16,871 nt of DNA from RH2-MAG17b sp035945515 (GCA_035945515.1 DASZAE010000403.1:1-16871), one strand, 5' to 3'; shown: positions 1-7,776, counted from the stretch's first letter. Notes: generated by a model from the sequence alone, not told the origin. Made by a program: numbers and translations.

Positions 1-1500
1 GGTCACTTGCGCGTCGCCCATCCAGCCTTGCCGCTCGTCGCGCTGGTCACAATCGGTCGGGATGCTCATCAGGTTCGTAAGCTGCGACCAATAAATTAAA
101 TGCTGAATCTGGTTGAGGATTTGCTTGGACGCCGCGAAATCCCCTACCGTTCCCACAGCCGAATGCACCACTTCGCCGCGAATCGAGTTAAGCCCCGGCG
201 TGCCTGGAAATCCCGTGACCTCAATGTAGCGGAAGCCGTGATAAGTGAAGCGCGCATGGAATGTTTCAGGGCCGCCGCCTTTCAAAATGAAAACATCGCG
301 CGATTTCGCGCTGCGCAGATTAGCGCGGTTGATCATCCCATTGGGGTAAATCAACTCGGCGTAACGGAGCTTCACCTCAGCGCCGCTAGGACCGCTTACG
401 CGCAGCCGCGCCCATCCGGTCATGTTCTGCCCCATGTCGTAGACATAGACGCCGGGCGCGGGATTGGTAATCGAGCGCGGCACCATCTCATCCACCACGC
501 GAATAGGGGGCATCATTTCCGCCGACAGCGCGCCTTCGGCGCCCGGCATCACGCGCGCGGCAGCCCAGGCGGAGTCGTCATAGCCAGGGCGATCCCAATC
601 AGGTGTCTCGCGGCGGGCATCGTAGATTTCGCCGTTGTACACGCTGTCGCTTACCACGGGGCCTGGAGCAGCCTTCCATGTGCCATCAGAAGCCAGCGTG
701 AACACCTGCCCGTTTGCAAGCTCCACGTTCATTTGCAGCAAAAGGGCAGGCGCGGCATAGTAACCTTTGAACGAGCGGCCGCGAGAGAGCGTGGCCCATC
801 CGCCGCCCAGCATGGCGCCCACGGCGTTTGCGCCAGGATGAAGATCACGGGTTATGTCGTAGGTAGAGTAGAGAACACGTTTCGGATAGGTGGTAAACGC
901 CGGGTCGAGAACACGATGGCCTACCTTTTTCCCATTGAGATGAAGCTCGTAATAACCTAGCGCGGTAACATAAACGCGCGCCCGGTGAACCTCGCCCGGC
1001 AGGTGGAATTCTTTGCGCAACTCGCCACCCCCGCCAATCCACTGGCCTTTCCAGTCATCGCGCGAGAGTAGTCCCATCTCAAAGCGCGCGGGCTGGCTGT
1101 AGACGCTCGCACGGCCTTGGGAATCCCATACGCGAACTGTCCAATAATACGCGCGCCCGCTCACAAGCGGCTTGCCCGCATACGCGACCTGAATGGAATC
1201 GTCCGACGCCACCTTGCCGCTATCCCATGCGCTGCCCTGCTGATGCGCCAAGTCATCTGGGCTTGCCGCCACCAGCACTTGATAGGCGGATTGCAATTCA
1301 CCGCGGCCGGAGGCATTCAAAAGCCAGGAGAAGCGCGGCTGCAGCACGTCGATCCCAAGCGGATTCGTCAGGTATTCGGTACGCAGACCGAACGGCGCCG
1401 CGAGAGCATCCGTGGCGCCCGATTGCGGCGCGGCGACGGCGCTCATTGCCGTGATAAGTGTGAGCGTTAAGATCAATGAGAGCAGCCGTATTTTAATCAT
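1..1500 (-). CDS. Exported alpha-L-rhamnosidase, GH78 family (N-terminal part; gene runs off the left edge)
   Basis: Hydrolyses terminal alpha-L-rhamnose from glycosides or rhamnose-containing polysaccharides outside the cytoplasm. The frame is open from 1500 to base 1, giving 500 residues of a family usually near 900. Residues 1-25 are a signal peptide with a hydrophobic core (LLSLILTLTLITA) and an AVAA cleavage region. A beta-rich N-terminal module follows (about 40-140: NPLGIDVLQPRFSW, YYWTVRVWD), then the accessory domain with LRKEFHL, ALGYYELHLNG and LGGGWA. The last 20 residues hold the GH78 signature TDCDQRDERQGWMGD, where the family's catalytic-acid glutamate lies (DER). The more usual proline after the cysteine is Asp here. 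ATG 1503 is also in frame, but GAGG at 1507-1510 is better spaced (6 nt) for ATG 1500. The gene lies 86 nt downstream of lutB on the same strand, so co-transcription is plausible. The catalytic-base region is outside the window. Confidence 0.93.
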   Translation of the reverse strand, partial: MIKIRLLSLILTLTLITAMSAVAAPQSGATDALAAPFGLRTEYLTNPLGIDVLQPRFSWLLNASGRGELQSAYQVLVAASPDDLAHQQGSAWDSGKVASDDSIQVAYAGKPLVSGRAYYWTVRVWDSQGRASVYSQPARFEMGLLSRDDWKGQWIGGGGELRKEFHLPGEVHRARVYVTALGYYELHLNGKKVGHRVLDPAFTTYPKRVLYSTYDITRDLHPGANAVGAMLGGGWATLSRGRSFKGYYAAPALLLQMNVELANGQVFTLASDGTWKAAPGPVVSDSVYNGEIYDARRETPDWDRPGYDDSAWAAARVMPGAEGALSAEMMPPIRVVDEMVPRSITNPAPGVYVYDMGQNMTGWARLRVSGPSGAEVKLRYAELIYPNGMINRANLRSAKSRDVFILKGGGPETFHARFTYHGFRYIEVTGFPGTPGLNSIRGEVVHSAVGTVGDFAASKQILNQIQHLIYWSQLTNLMSIPTDCDQRDERQGWMGDAQVT

Positions 1501-1586
1501 CATGAGCCTCGTCTTTGGAGTGCGGCGGCTTGCTGTCGCTGCTTGCGTATGCCCTGCCCTCACCGCCACTTCGTGGCCCCCTTCTC

Positions 1587-3017
1587 TCACCCGCCTTGCC
1601 GTTGCTTCCAACGCTCGCGGAACGATTCGGGCGCGAGAGCCGGAAAATCGCGCGCGTCTGTCCACCGGGACAGGGGGAAAAACGGAAATTTCTTTATCCA
1701 ACTCTGATGGACAAACAACCGCTGTCCCCATCGCGCCAGCCTCCCGCCCAGCCGGTACGCCCAGGGACGATTCATGACGCTGGCAAAAATCCGCATCGAA
1801 GAGCGTTCTCCGCGCGGCGGCCCGCTGGCTTTCGAGACCGTAGATTGGGCTTTGGTGCGCAAGTGAAGCAATAAATCAGGAATATTGATCCGCACCGGGC
1901 AGACCTCGCGGCACGCGCCGCAAAGCGAAGAGGCAAATGGCAGTTCCCTGGCCGCCCCGATGCCCTGGAACTCCGGCGTGATGAGCGCCCCGATCGGACC
2001 GCTGTAAACCCACCCGTAAGCATGGCCGCCGATTTTACGATAGACCGGGCACGCATTCAAGCAGGCCCCACAGCGGATGCAATAAAGGGCTTCGCGCATC
2101 TTCTCGTCGGCCAGCGCGTGAGTGCGGCCATTATCGACCAGCACCACGTGCATTTCCTCCGGCCCGTCTTCCCCCGCGCCGCGCGGTCCGGTGAGGATGG
2201 ATGTGTAGGCGGTCAGTTTCTGGCCGGTCCCGGAGCGTCCGAGCAGCCGCAGAAATACGGCCAGATCCCGAAAGCGCGGAATCAGCTTTTCGATCCCCAC
2301 CAGCGCCACGTGGATGCGCGGCGCGGTGGTGCACAAACGGATGTTGCCTTCGTTTTCCACGAGCACAATCGAGCCTGTCTTGGCGATGGCGAAATTCGCT
2401 CCGCTCAGTCCCATGCCCGCTTTGGCAAACGATTCGCGCAAGGCATTGCGCGCAATGGCAGTGAGGCGCTCAGGCTCCGTAGTGCGCTCCGAATGCAGGT
2501 GCTCGACGAAAAGGCTCGAAACATCATAGCGGGTCTTGTGAATGGCAGGCGCGATAATGTGCGCTGGCCGCTCGCCCGCAAGCTGAATGATCAACTCGCC
2601 CAGGTCCGTCTCAATGCCGCGGATTCCGGCGGCCTCGAGCGTGTGGTTGAGTTCCACCTCCTCGCCTACCATGGTCTTTGACTTAACGAACTCTTTCACC
2701 CCGGCGCGCTGGGCGATCTCGCGCACAATGCGGCAAACGTCTTCTCCATCGGCGGCCCAGTGAACCTTGCCGCCGCGCCGCTCGACATTATCCGCAAACT
2801 CGGCCAGATATTGGTCCAAATGCTCGATGACCTCGCGCTTGAGCGCGCGGGCCCGGTCGCGGAGCCGCTCGAAACCTGGCATCGCGCCCGCAGCGCGGAT
2901 GCGGCCATTGTAGAGGCGAAGCGTGGAGGAGCTGTAGGCGTCTTGAAGGCGGGCGTCGGCGAGCGTCCGGGCGGCGCGCTCATGAATCTCCGAACTGTGA
3001 ATCCCAGTTTCCGGCAT
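1587..3017 (-). CDS. lutB: L-lactate oxidation iron-sulfur protein LutB (LldF-like)
   Basis: Iron-sulfur subunit of the LutABC complex, which oxidises L-lactate to pyruvate in the cytoplasm. The product is 476 residues, close to my recollection of the Bacillus subtilis LutB length. Residues about 60-300 are the LUD (DUF162) domain, with KSKTMVGEE, AKTGSIVLVENEGN and TAPRIHVALVG. A ferredoxin-type segment follows: C313-x2-C316-x2-C319-x3-C323-P and C366-x2-C369-x3-C373-P, which should bind 4Fe-4S clusters. The last 80 residues resemble the LutB C-terminal domain, ending in ESFRERW. A longer frame opens at 3113, but it would overlap lutA by 94 nt. ATG 3017 lies 2 nt after the lutA stop and gives the normal family length, so I chose it. 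It has no clear Shine-Dalgarno, which fits translational coupling to lutA. No lutC follows. Confidence 0.93.
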   Translation of the reverse strand: MPETGIHSSEIHERAARTLADARLQDAYSSSTLRLYNGRIRAAGAMPGFERLRDRARALKREVIEHLDQYLAEFADNVERRGGKVHWAADGEDVCRIVREIAQRAGVKEFVKSKTMVGEEVELNHTLEAAGIRGIETDLGELIIQLAGERPAHIIAPAIHKTRYDVSSLFVEHLHSERTTEPERLTAIARNALRESFAKAGMGLSGANFAIAKTGSIVLVENEGNIRLCTTAPRIHVALVGIEKLIPRFRDLAVFLRLLGRSGTGQKLTAYTSILTGPRGAGEDGPEEMHVVLVDNGRTHALADEKMREALYCIRCGACLNACPVYRKIGGHAYGWVYSGPIGALITPEFQGIGAARELPFASSLCGACREVCPVRINIPDLLLHLRTKAQSTVSKASGPPRGERSSMRIFASVMNRPWAYRLGGRLARWGQRLFVHQSWIKKFPFFPLSRWTDARDFPALAPESFRERWKQRQGG

Positions 3018-3019
3018 CG

Positions 3020-3760
3020 CTATGTTTCTTGTTGCGCCAGGATTTCGGCCAAGTGCATGGTCTTGAGCGGCAGTCCCTGGCGGTGGATGAGGCCAGCCAG
3101 GTGCATCAGACATCCCGAATCGTTCGCCACCAACACTTCGGCGCCGGCGCTCGCGGCGGCCTGAAGCTTGTCCTGGCCCATCGCCGCCGAAACCTCTGGA
3201 AATTTCACCGAAAAGGTTCCACCAAAGCCACAGCAGAGTTTGTTATCCTGCATTTCGACCAGGTCGAGACCGCGCACGGCACGCAGCAGCCGCCGGGGTT
3301 CTTCTGCAATGCCAAGCTCTCTCAGCAAGTGGCAGGAGTCATGATAGGCCACGCGGCGCCGGAATGTGGATCCTACGTCTTCCACCCTCAGCACCTTCAC
3401 CAGGAATTCGGAAAATTCATACAACTTCGAGCCAAGCTGCCGCGCCTTGGCTAGGCGGGCGGCGTCGTGCGCAAAGAGTTCTGGATAAAACACGCGGATC
3501 ATGGTCGAGCAGGAGCCGGAGGGGGCGACCACGTATTCGGCGTCGTCGAACAGGTCGAGCGTGCGTGAAGCGACCTCGCGCGCCTCATCCGTATAGCCGG
3601 TGTTGAAGGCAGGTTGGCCGCAGCACGTCTGGGCGGGGTTGAAAACAACTTCCACCCCGAGCCGCTCAAGCACTCTGACCACGCACTCGCCGACATCGGG
3701 AAAGAACTGGTCGCCCAGGCAGGTGATGAGGAGCGAAACCCGTATTTTCGTCTTTGCCAT
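3020..3760 (-). CDS. lutA: L-lactate oxidation protein LutA (LldE-like, two CCG domains)
   Basis: Cysteine-rich subunit of the LutABC L-lactate oxidase system, related to the CCG-domain subunits of glycolate oxidase and heterodisulfide reductase. It is 246 residues long. The duplicated motif is complete: C14, C46-C47-G and C84 in the first half; C143, C176-C177-G and C217 in the second. These probably bind an iron-sulfur cluster or the redox cofactor. There is no signal peptide, so it is cytoplasmic. It is first in a minus-strand series with lutB (2-nt gap) and the rhamnosidase. ATG 3760 is the first start after the predicted transcript start near 3801. Its ribosome-binding site is weak. The promoter (3808-3836) is close to the sigma70 consensus. 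Confidence 0.94.
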   Translation of the reverse strand: MAKTKIRVSLLITCLGDQFFPDVGECVVRVLERLGVEVVFNPAQTCCGQPAFNTGYTDEAREVASRTLDLFDDAEYVVAPSGSCSTMIRVFYPELFAHDAARLAKARQLGSKLYEFSEFLVKVLRVEDVGSTFRRRVAYHDSCHLLRELGIAEEPRRLLRAVRGLDLVEMQDNKLCCGFGGTFSVKFPEVSAAMGQDKLQAAASAGAEVLVANDSGCLMHLAGLIHRQGLPLKTMHLAEILAQQET

Positions 3761-4064
3761 GGAGTCAGGAAGCGGGCACGATCACGGCAACCGCTAGATC
3801 ATAGAGTAATTTAGGCTTCGCCGCGATTACTGTCAAGGAAATGCCTCGGCCGCCCGGCTTCCGGTGGAATTGGCGCGGGGAGTGGCTGAAATGGGCCAGC
3901 GGCGATATACCCTTTAGCGGCTGGCGCTCATGATAATAGTTCAACCCGTTGAAAATAAGCCTGTTGTTTAACGAGAGCCAAGAACATTTGTGGCATCCAA
4001 TGTGCTTTACTCAGGCTGGGATTAGTAGAAGTTGGCGAGGATTGGGGTCCCTGGGAGATGTAAC
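3761..4064. other. Divergent intergenic region between lutA and the FecR-type gene
   Basis: This stretch of 304 bases has no credible gene. It holds the lutA promoter and leader on the minus-strand side. On the other side are a perfect 14-bp palindrome TTCAAC-CC-GTTGAA (3940-3953), a GATAAT hexamer (3932-3937), a spaced inverted repeat GCCAGC (about 3895-3900) / GCTGGC (about 3920-3925), and the Shine-Dalgarno GGGAG (4053-4057) of the next gene. GATAAT could be a -10 box, but no matching -35 lies at the right distance, so I do not call a plus-strand promoter. The palindrome would overlap a start point set by GATAAT, so it could be an operator; this is inference. Confidence 0.5.
3808..3836 (-). 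promoter_or_regulatory. Sigma70-type promoter for lutAB
   Basis: Read on the minus strand, a perfect -35 box TTGACA (3836-3831) is followed by a 17-nt spacer and a -10 box TAAATT (3813-3808, 4/6). A transcript start near 3801 would leave a leader of about 40 nt before the lutA ATG. Box identity and spacing are seen directly; activity is inferred. Confidence 0.7.
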
Positions 4065-6440
4065 ATGAAAACCTGGCGCTGGATGACGCTTTTCATATTT
4101 GCAACTGTCTTGGCAATCGTACCTATGACGAAGGCTCAGGATAACGACAATCAAGCGGCGCCGGGTGTGGCGCGCGTGAGTGTGATCGATGGCAACGTGT
4201 CGACGCAACGGGGCGACACAAGCGATTGGTCCGCTGCCACGGTGAATACGCCCCTTGAAGCTGGCGACAGCGTTTCGACCGCTGAAAACTCCCGCGCCGA
4301 AGTGCAGCTTGATTACGCTGACATCCTGCGCCTTGCAGGCCAAACCGACGCGAAAATCACCGACCTCTCAAACGGACAAATTCAGGTGCAGGTGTCGCAA
4401 GGGCTGGTAGACTACACCGTGCTCAAGGGCGGCAATTCACAAGTAGAAATCGACACGCCCAACGTGGCGGTGCATCCCACCGAACCCGGTGTTTACCGCG
4501 TCGAAGTGGATTCGCAATCGGAAACCCGCGTCACCGTGCGGCGCGGCAAAGCACAAATTTCAACGCAGCAAGGCAGCGCCGAGCTCGACAAAGGCAGAAT
4601 GATGATGGTCGAAGGCAGCGAGAACCCGCAGTACCAGATTACAGAGGCAGCGAACAACGACGACTGGGACAAATGGAATGACGAGCGTAACCACCAGATC
4701 GAGGATGCCAAGAGCTGGCAGCACGACAATTCCTATTACACCGGCACCGCCGATCTCGATAACTACGGGCGTTGGGAATATGTCCCTGGCTACGACTGGT
4801 GCTGGACGCCATACATCGATGCCGGATGGACTCCTTATAGCGCCGGCCGCTGGACATGGGAGCCCTATTATGGATGGACTTGGGCTTCCTATGAGCCGTG
4901 GGGCTGGGCGCCCTATCATTATGGACGCTGGTTCAACTATGGCGGCTCCTGGGCGTGGTGGCCCGGACCCGTCACGCCGTTCTATCGCCCAATCTGGGCG
5001 CCGGCCTATGTCTCTTTCTTTGGCTTCGGCGGCGGGTTCCACTTCGGGGTCGGCTTCGGCTTTGGTTTCGGCAGGGTCGGCTGGCTGCCGGTTGGCCCGT
5101 GCGATCCCTTCCTCCCGTGGTATGGCCGGGGCGGATTTGGCTACCGCAGGATCAACGTGACCAATATCACCAACATCCGAAACATTCACAATGGGATGCC
5201 CTATGTGGGACCGCTGGCGGGAAGGGGACGTCCGGTTTATTCAAACTATCAGGGCGCCTTGCGCAATCCGAGAATCCGTGAAGCGATTGTGAGCGAGCGC
5301 GCCGACCGTTTTGGCACCGGCATTGCCGGTTCAGGCCGGATGAGAGGCGTGAGTGAGGCCAGCTTCCGGCAGGCGTCCTTCGTTTCCGGGCGCGTTCCGC
5401 TTGTGCCCACCCGTGCCAGCCTGAGCGTGAGTGGTCGCGCTGCGAACCGCGCCAGCCTGCCCTCGGCATCCGTGGCTAACCGGCGGATTTTCTCCACCCG
5501 TCAGGCCACAGCGAGAGTCGAGCCGTTCGGCCAGCAAGCGGCAAGGATGCAGTCGCTTGCTCGAGGCAACAATTTCAACGGCGCGCGCTTCAACCAAGCC
5601 TCGCCAGGTTCAGCCAGCAGGCCAAATGGAGCGCAGGGGCGCGAGGCATTTAATAACAGATTCAACACGCAGGGCAGAGGAACATCCTTCGGTAGCGCGC
5701 AAAACCGGGCCGCTGCAAGCCAGACGAATAACGGCTGGCGGCGGTTTGGCACGCCGGCCGCTGGAGCGGCGCGCGGCTCATATTCTGCGAGGCCGCAAGC
5801 CAATGGGCAGCAATCCGGAAGCCGCGCGCCGTTTTACAACAATGACAGCCGGGTGTTCAATTCCCAGCGGTCTCAGGAACCGGCAGGCCGGTCAAATTGG
5901 AGGAATTTCTCCAGTTCGCCGAATAATTCTATGAATCGGGGTGGTTACTCGGCGCCCTCACGAAACTTCGAACGCAACTCCCCTGGGCCATCCTCTTTTC
6001 AAAATGGCCAAAGGGGCAGCCAGAATCAGGGCGGCTGGCAGCGATTCAGCTCGCGCCCAGCGCCCTCTTCGGGATATTCAGCGCCGCGTGAGCAGTCCCG
6101 TGGCAGCCGGAACTTTACCCCCTCAAGCGGCTGGCGGGATTACTCGGGCAGCGGGAAGCCGGCGCTCAATCTAAATCGGCCCATCGTCACAGGCCGGTCT
6201 TCGGGCTACTCGAACTACCAAGGCTCTTGGGGACACGGATATCAGAGCGCGCCCTCCCGCGGCAACTCGTCTCGCAGCTACTCGAACGGCGGCGGCTCTT
6301 CACGGGGCGGGGGCGGAAGCTACTCCCGAGGAGGCGGCGGTGGCGGCTTCTCTCGTGGCGGCGAGGGAGGATCGCGTGGCGGTGGCGGCTTCTCCCGGGG
6401 TGGCGGAGGCGGATCACATGGCGGTGGCGGGAGGCGATAA
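4065..6440 (+). CDS. Secreted FecR-domain / DUF6600-type W/Y-rich protein with long low-complexity, Gly/Arg-rich tail
   Basis: Exported protein of 791 residues with no known enzymatic activity. Residues 1-24 are a signal peptide (cleavage near TKA-QD). Residues about 36-190 form a FecR-like beta domain (ARVSVIDGNVS, LEAGDSVSTAENSRAEV, VYRVEVDSQSETRVTVRRG). Residues 232-300 carry repeated aromatic units (GRWEYVPGYDW, AGWTPYSAGRWTWEPYYGW, WGWAPYHYGRW) typical of DUF6600. A Gly/Phe stretch (319-340) follows, then about 390 residues rich in Asn, Gln, Ser, Arg and Gly, and an RGG-like tail (about 742-791). TTG 4032 is in frame upstream, but ATG 4065 has GGGAG 7 nt before it and starts the signal peptide directly. 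FecR domains elsewhere sense or bind at the envelope, but no sigma factor or anti-sigma partner lies here. A structural, matrix or cell-surface role is inferred. Confidence 0.88.
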   Translation: MKTWRWMTLFIFATVLAIVPMTKAQDNDNQAAPGVARVSVIDGNVSTQRGDTSDWSAATVNTPLEAGDSVSTAENSRAEVQLDYADILRLAGQTDAKITDLSNGQIQVQVSQGLVDYTVLKGGNSQVEIDTPNVAVHPTEPGVYRVEVDSQSETRVTVRRGKAQISTQQGSAELDKGRMMMVEGSENPQYQITEAANNDDWDKWNDERNHQIEDAKSWQHDNSYYTGTADLDNYGRWEYVPGYDWCWTPYIDAGWTPYSAGRWTWEPYYGWTWASYEPWGWAPYHYGRWFNYGGSWAWWPGPVTPFYRPIWAPAYVSFFGFGGGFHFGVGFGFGFGRVGWLPVGPCDPFLPWYGRGGFGYRRINVTNITNIRNIHNGMPYVGPLAGRGRPVYSNYQGALRNPRIREAIVSERADRFGTGIAGSGRMRGVSEASFRQASFVSGRVPLVPTRASLSVSGRAANRASLPSASVANRRIFSTRQATARVEPFGQQAARMQSLARGNNFNGARFNQASPGSASRPNGAQGREAFNNRFNTQGRGTSFGSAQNRAAASQTNNGWRRFGTPAAGAARGSYSARPQANGQQSGSRAPFYNNDSRVFNSQRSQEPAGRSNWRNFSSSPNNSMNRGGYSAPSRNFERNSPGPSSFQNGQRGSQNQGGWQRFSSRPAPSSGYSAPREQSRGSRNFTPSSGWRDYSGSGKPALNLNRPIVTGRSSGYSNYQGSWGHGYQSAPSRGNSSRSYSNGGGSSRGGGGSYSRGGGGGGFSRGGEGGSRGGGGFSRGGGGGSHGGGGRR
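6288..6437 (+). repeat. Glycine-codon simple repeat encoding the RGG-like C-terminal tail
   Basis: About 150 bases of imperfect GGC/GGT/GGA codon runs, broken by Ser-Arg, Ser-Tyr, Phe-Ser and Ser-His units, encode the last 50 residues of the FecR-type protein. Units such as GGGGSYSRGGGG and GGGGFSRGGGG recur. The strongly G-biased plus strand also supplies the GGAGG at 6405-6409 that may serve the next gene. Such tracts are prone to length change by slippage and to assembly error. Confidence 0.8.
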
Positions 6441-6978
6441 CAGGGAGTCTCAGCGACAAGGCTTGAACGAAAGCGGCGGATTGCATCCGCCGCTTTTTCA
6501 TCTTGAAGTAGCGCGCGCGGCTGATCGCGGAATATTCGCTCTATCGTTTTCCACAGCGCTCCTGATTCTTGCCGGCTCGTACTTTCAGCCGCAGCTTTTC
6601 AACCTGGACGCGGCCCAATCCACGATTTTCATCGCTATCGCCGCTCTGGTCTACTATAACGAAAACCGCTATAGCGCCATGCTTGGAATGGTTTGTCCGC
6701 CGCTATGGTACGCGGTGGAGATTTTCGCCGGTACATTCCTGTACGACTTCCACATTGTCTTCAATTTCTTCCGTGGAACCTCCAATCTCCCGCTCGATAA
6801 GCCGCTGAACGTGCTGGCTTGGATTGCCGCGGCGATCTTGTGCTTTCGCAGCTTGCGCGCCTGGCGGAGAGAAGTCAGGGAGCGATTCCTGGGCAAAACG
6901 TTTTGGATTTGCCTCGCAATTTCGCTGGCTTACATTGGCGTCCTCGCGCTCTGGTATATGAACGTGCTGCCGGAGTAA
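6418..6978 (+). CDS. Small multi-pass membrane protein of unknown function (start uncertain)
   Basis: Not recognised. With ATG 6418 the product is 186 residues: a polar N-terminus (1-37), then about five hydrophobic segments (roughly 38-56, 67-82, 88-108, 131-146, 162-180). A basic linker (RSLRAWRREVRERFLGK) separates the last two. Cys93-Pro-Pro and Asn82 lie in or near membrane segments. I chose ATG 6418 because GGAGG (6405-6409) sits 8 nt upstream, while TTG 6463 and TTG 6481 have poor sites. No standard ATG or GTG lies between 6421 and the first membrane segment. ATG 6418 overlaps the FecR-type gene by 23 nt in another frame, which suggests translational coupling. The GGAGG could be an accident of the glycine codons. 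A terminator-like hairpin lies within codons 18-27. The membrane part is firm; the start is not. Confidence 0.6.
   Translation: MAVAGGDNRESQRQGLNESGGLHPPLFHLEVARAADRGIFALSFSTALLILAGSYFQPQLFNLDAAQSTIFIAIAALVYYNENRYSAMLGMVCPPLWYAVEIFAGTFLYDFHIVFNFFRGTSNLPLDKPLNVLAWIAAAILCFRSLRAWRREVRERFLGKTFWICLAISLAYIGVLALWYMNVLPE
6470..6498 (+). terminator. Rho-independent terminator-like hairpin after the FecR-type gene
   Basis: An 11-bp perfect stem (AAAGCGGCGGA, 6470-6480; TCCGCCGCTTT, 6486-6496) closes a 5-nt loop and runs into T residues to 6498. It starts 30 nt after the FecR-type stop codon, the usual place for a terminator. It also lies inside the open frame of the downstream membrane protein, so it may act as a partial terminator or attenuator between the two genes. 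Confidence 0.72.
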
Positions 6979-7005
6979 GCATGTGCAGATGAACGCCTCC
7001 AGTTG

Positions 7006-7776
7006 TTACTCCCCCAGCGCCTTCTCAATCGCAGTTTCGGCGACGGGCGCAAGCAGTTGATAACCTCGGGCATTAGGATGAAGCCCATCGTTGGAATATC
7101 CCTGGCGGAACATCCCCTGGGCATCCACCGTCGCGGCGTAGTAATCAGCAAAGCCGATGTGCGCTTTTTCAGCATAGCTACGAATCCAGCGGTTTAGTTC
7201 CAGAATGTTAGAGGGCGGCCGGTTAGTGGTCTGTTTATGCGCCATGTAATCGCTCACCGGCGTGAGCGAGCACAGAATCACCTTAATGTTGTTTTTCTGC
7301 GCAAGCTGAGTCATGGCTTCAATATTTTCCTCTACCATCCGAGCCGTTTCTGGACCGAAGTTGCCCGCAATATCATTCGTGCCAGCCAGAATGATGACCG
7401 CGGCAGGGTGAAGGTCGATAACGTCAGGAAACATGCGCGTAAGCATTTGCGTGGTAATCTGGCCGCTGATGCCCCGGTTGATGTAAGGCTTTCCGGAAAA
7501 GGATTGGGCAAGCAGCCAGAAATCAGTAATTGAATCCCCCATGAACACCACCCGCCCCGTTTCGGCTGGCGCGCTTTCCAGCCGCTCATCGTCGGCGTGA
7601 TAGCGGGCAATTTGATTCCAATCGTCTAGCCTGGTAGCGACAGTCTTCGCCATCTGGTCGCGGCAGCACGACGCTTGCACCGGGTTAAATTCCTGCACCA
7701 ACTGCGGCCAAGCTGGCGCGGCCGCCGCCAGCAGGAAAAAAGCAATTGAAACCAGAATGCTCCATTTCTTATACAT
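7006..7776 (-). CDS. Exported SGNH/GDSL-family esterase
   Basis: Predicted secreted serine hydrolase acting on ester bonds, for example deacetylating carbohydrates or cleaving lipids; the substrate cannot be read from sequence. It is 256 residues long. Residues 1-21 are a signal peptide (SILVSIAFFLLAAAAPA). All four SGNH blocks are visible: GDS with nucleophile Ser82 (FMGDSITDFW), Gly102 (NRGISGQ), Asn134 (GTND), and the Asp230/His233 pair (NDGLHPNARGY). An in-frame ATG at 7872 would add 32 residues and bury the signal peptide. ATG 7776 has a perfect GGAGG (7783-7787) 6 nt upstream, so I chose it. A -10-like TACAAT (7810-7805) without a good -35 lies just upstream, so it may have its own promoter. 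It is 114 nt downstream of the YceI gene on the same strand and convergent with the membrane-protein gene, with 27 nt between their stops. Confidence 0.92.
   Translation of the reverse strand: MYKKWSILVSIAFFLLAAAAPAWPQLVQEFNPVQASCCRDQMAKTVATRLDDWNQIARYHADDERLESAPAETGRVVFMGDSITDFWLLAQSFSGKPYINRGISGQITTQMLTRMFPDVIDLHPAAVIILAGTNDIAGNFGPETARMVEENIEAMTQLAQKNNIKVILCSLTPVSDYMAHKQTTNRPPSNILELNRWIRSYAEKAHIGFADYYAATVDAQGMFRQGYSNDGLHPNARGYQLLAPVAETAIEKALGE

Noticed and set aside
100..960. Open frame of 286 codons on the plus strand
   Set aside because: It lies wholly opposite the GH78 gene, whose minus-strand product has a signal peptide and family motifs. The plus-strand product has none. It is a mirror of GC-rich codon bias.
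2022..2681. Open frame of 219 codons on the plus strand
   Set aside because: It lies opposite lutB, where the minus strand gives complete LUD and ferredoxin motifs. No ribosome-binding site or recognisable product.
4560..5189. Open frame of 209 codons on the minus strand, Pro/Ala/Ile-rich
   Set aside because: It is opposite the W/Y-rich part of the FecR-type gene. Its composition follows from the complement of those codons, and it lacks start signals.
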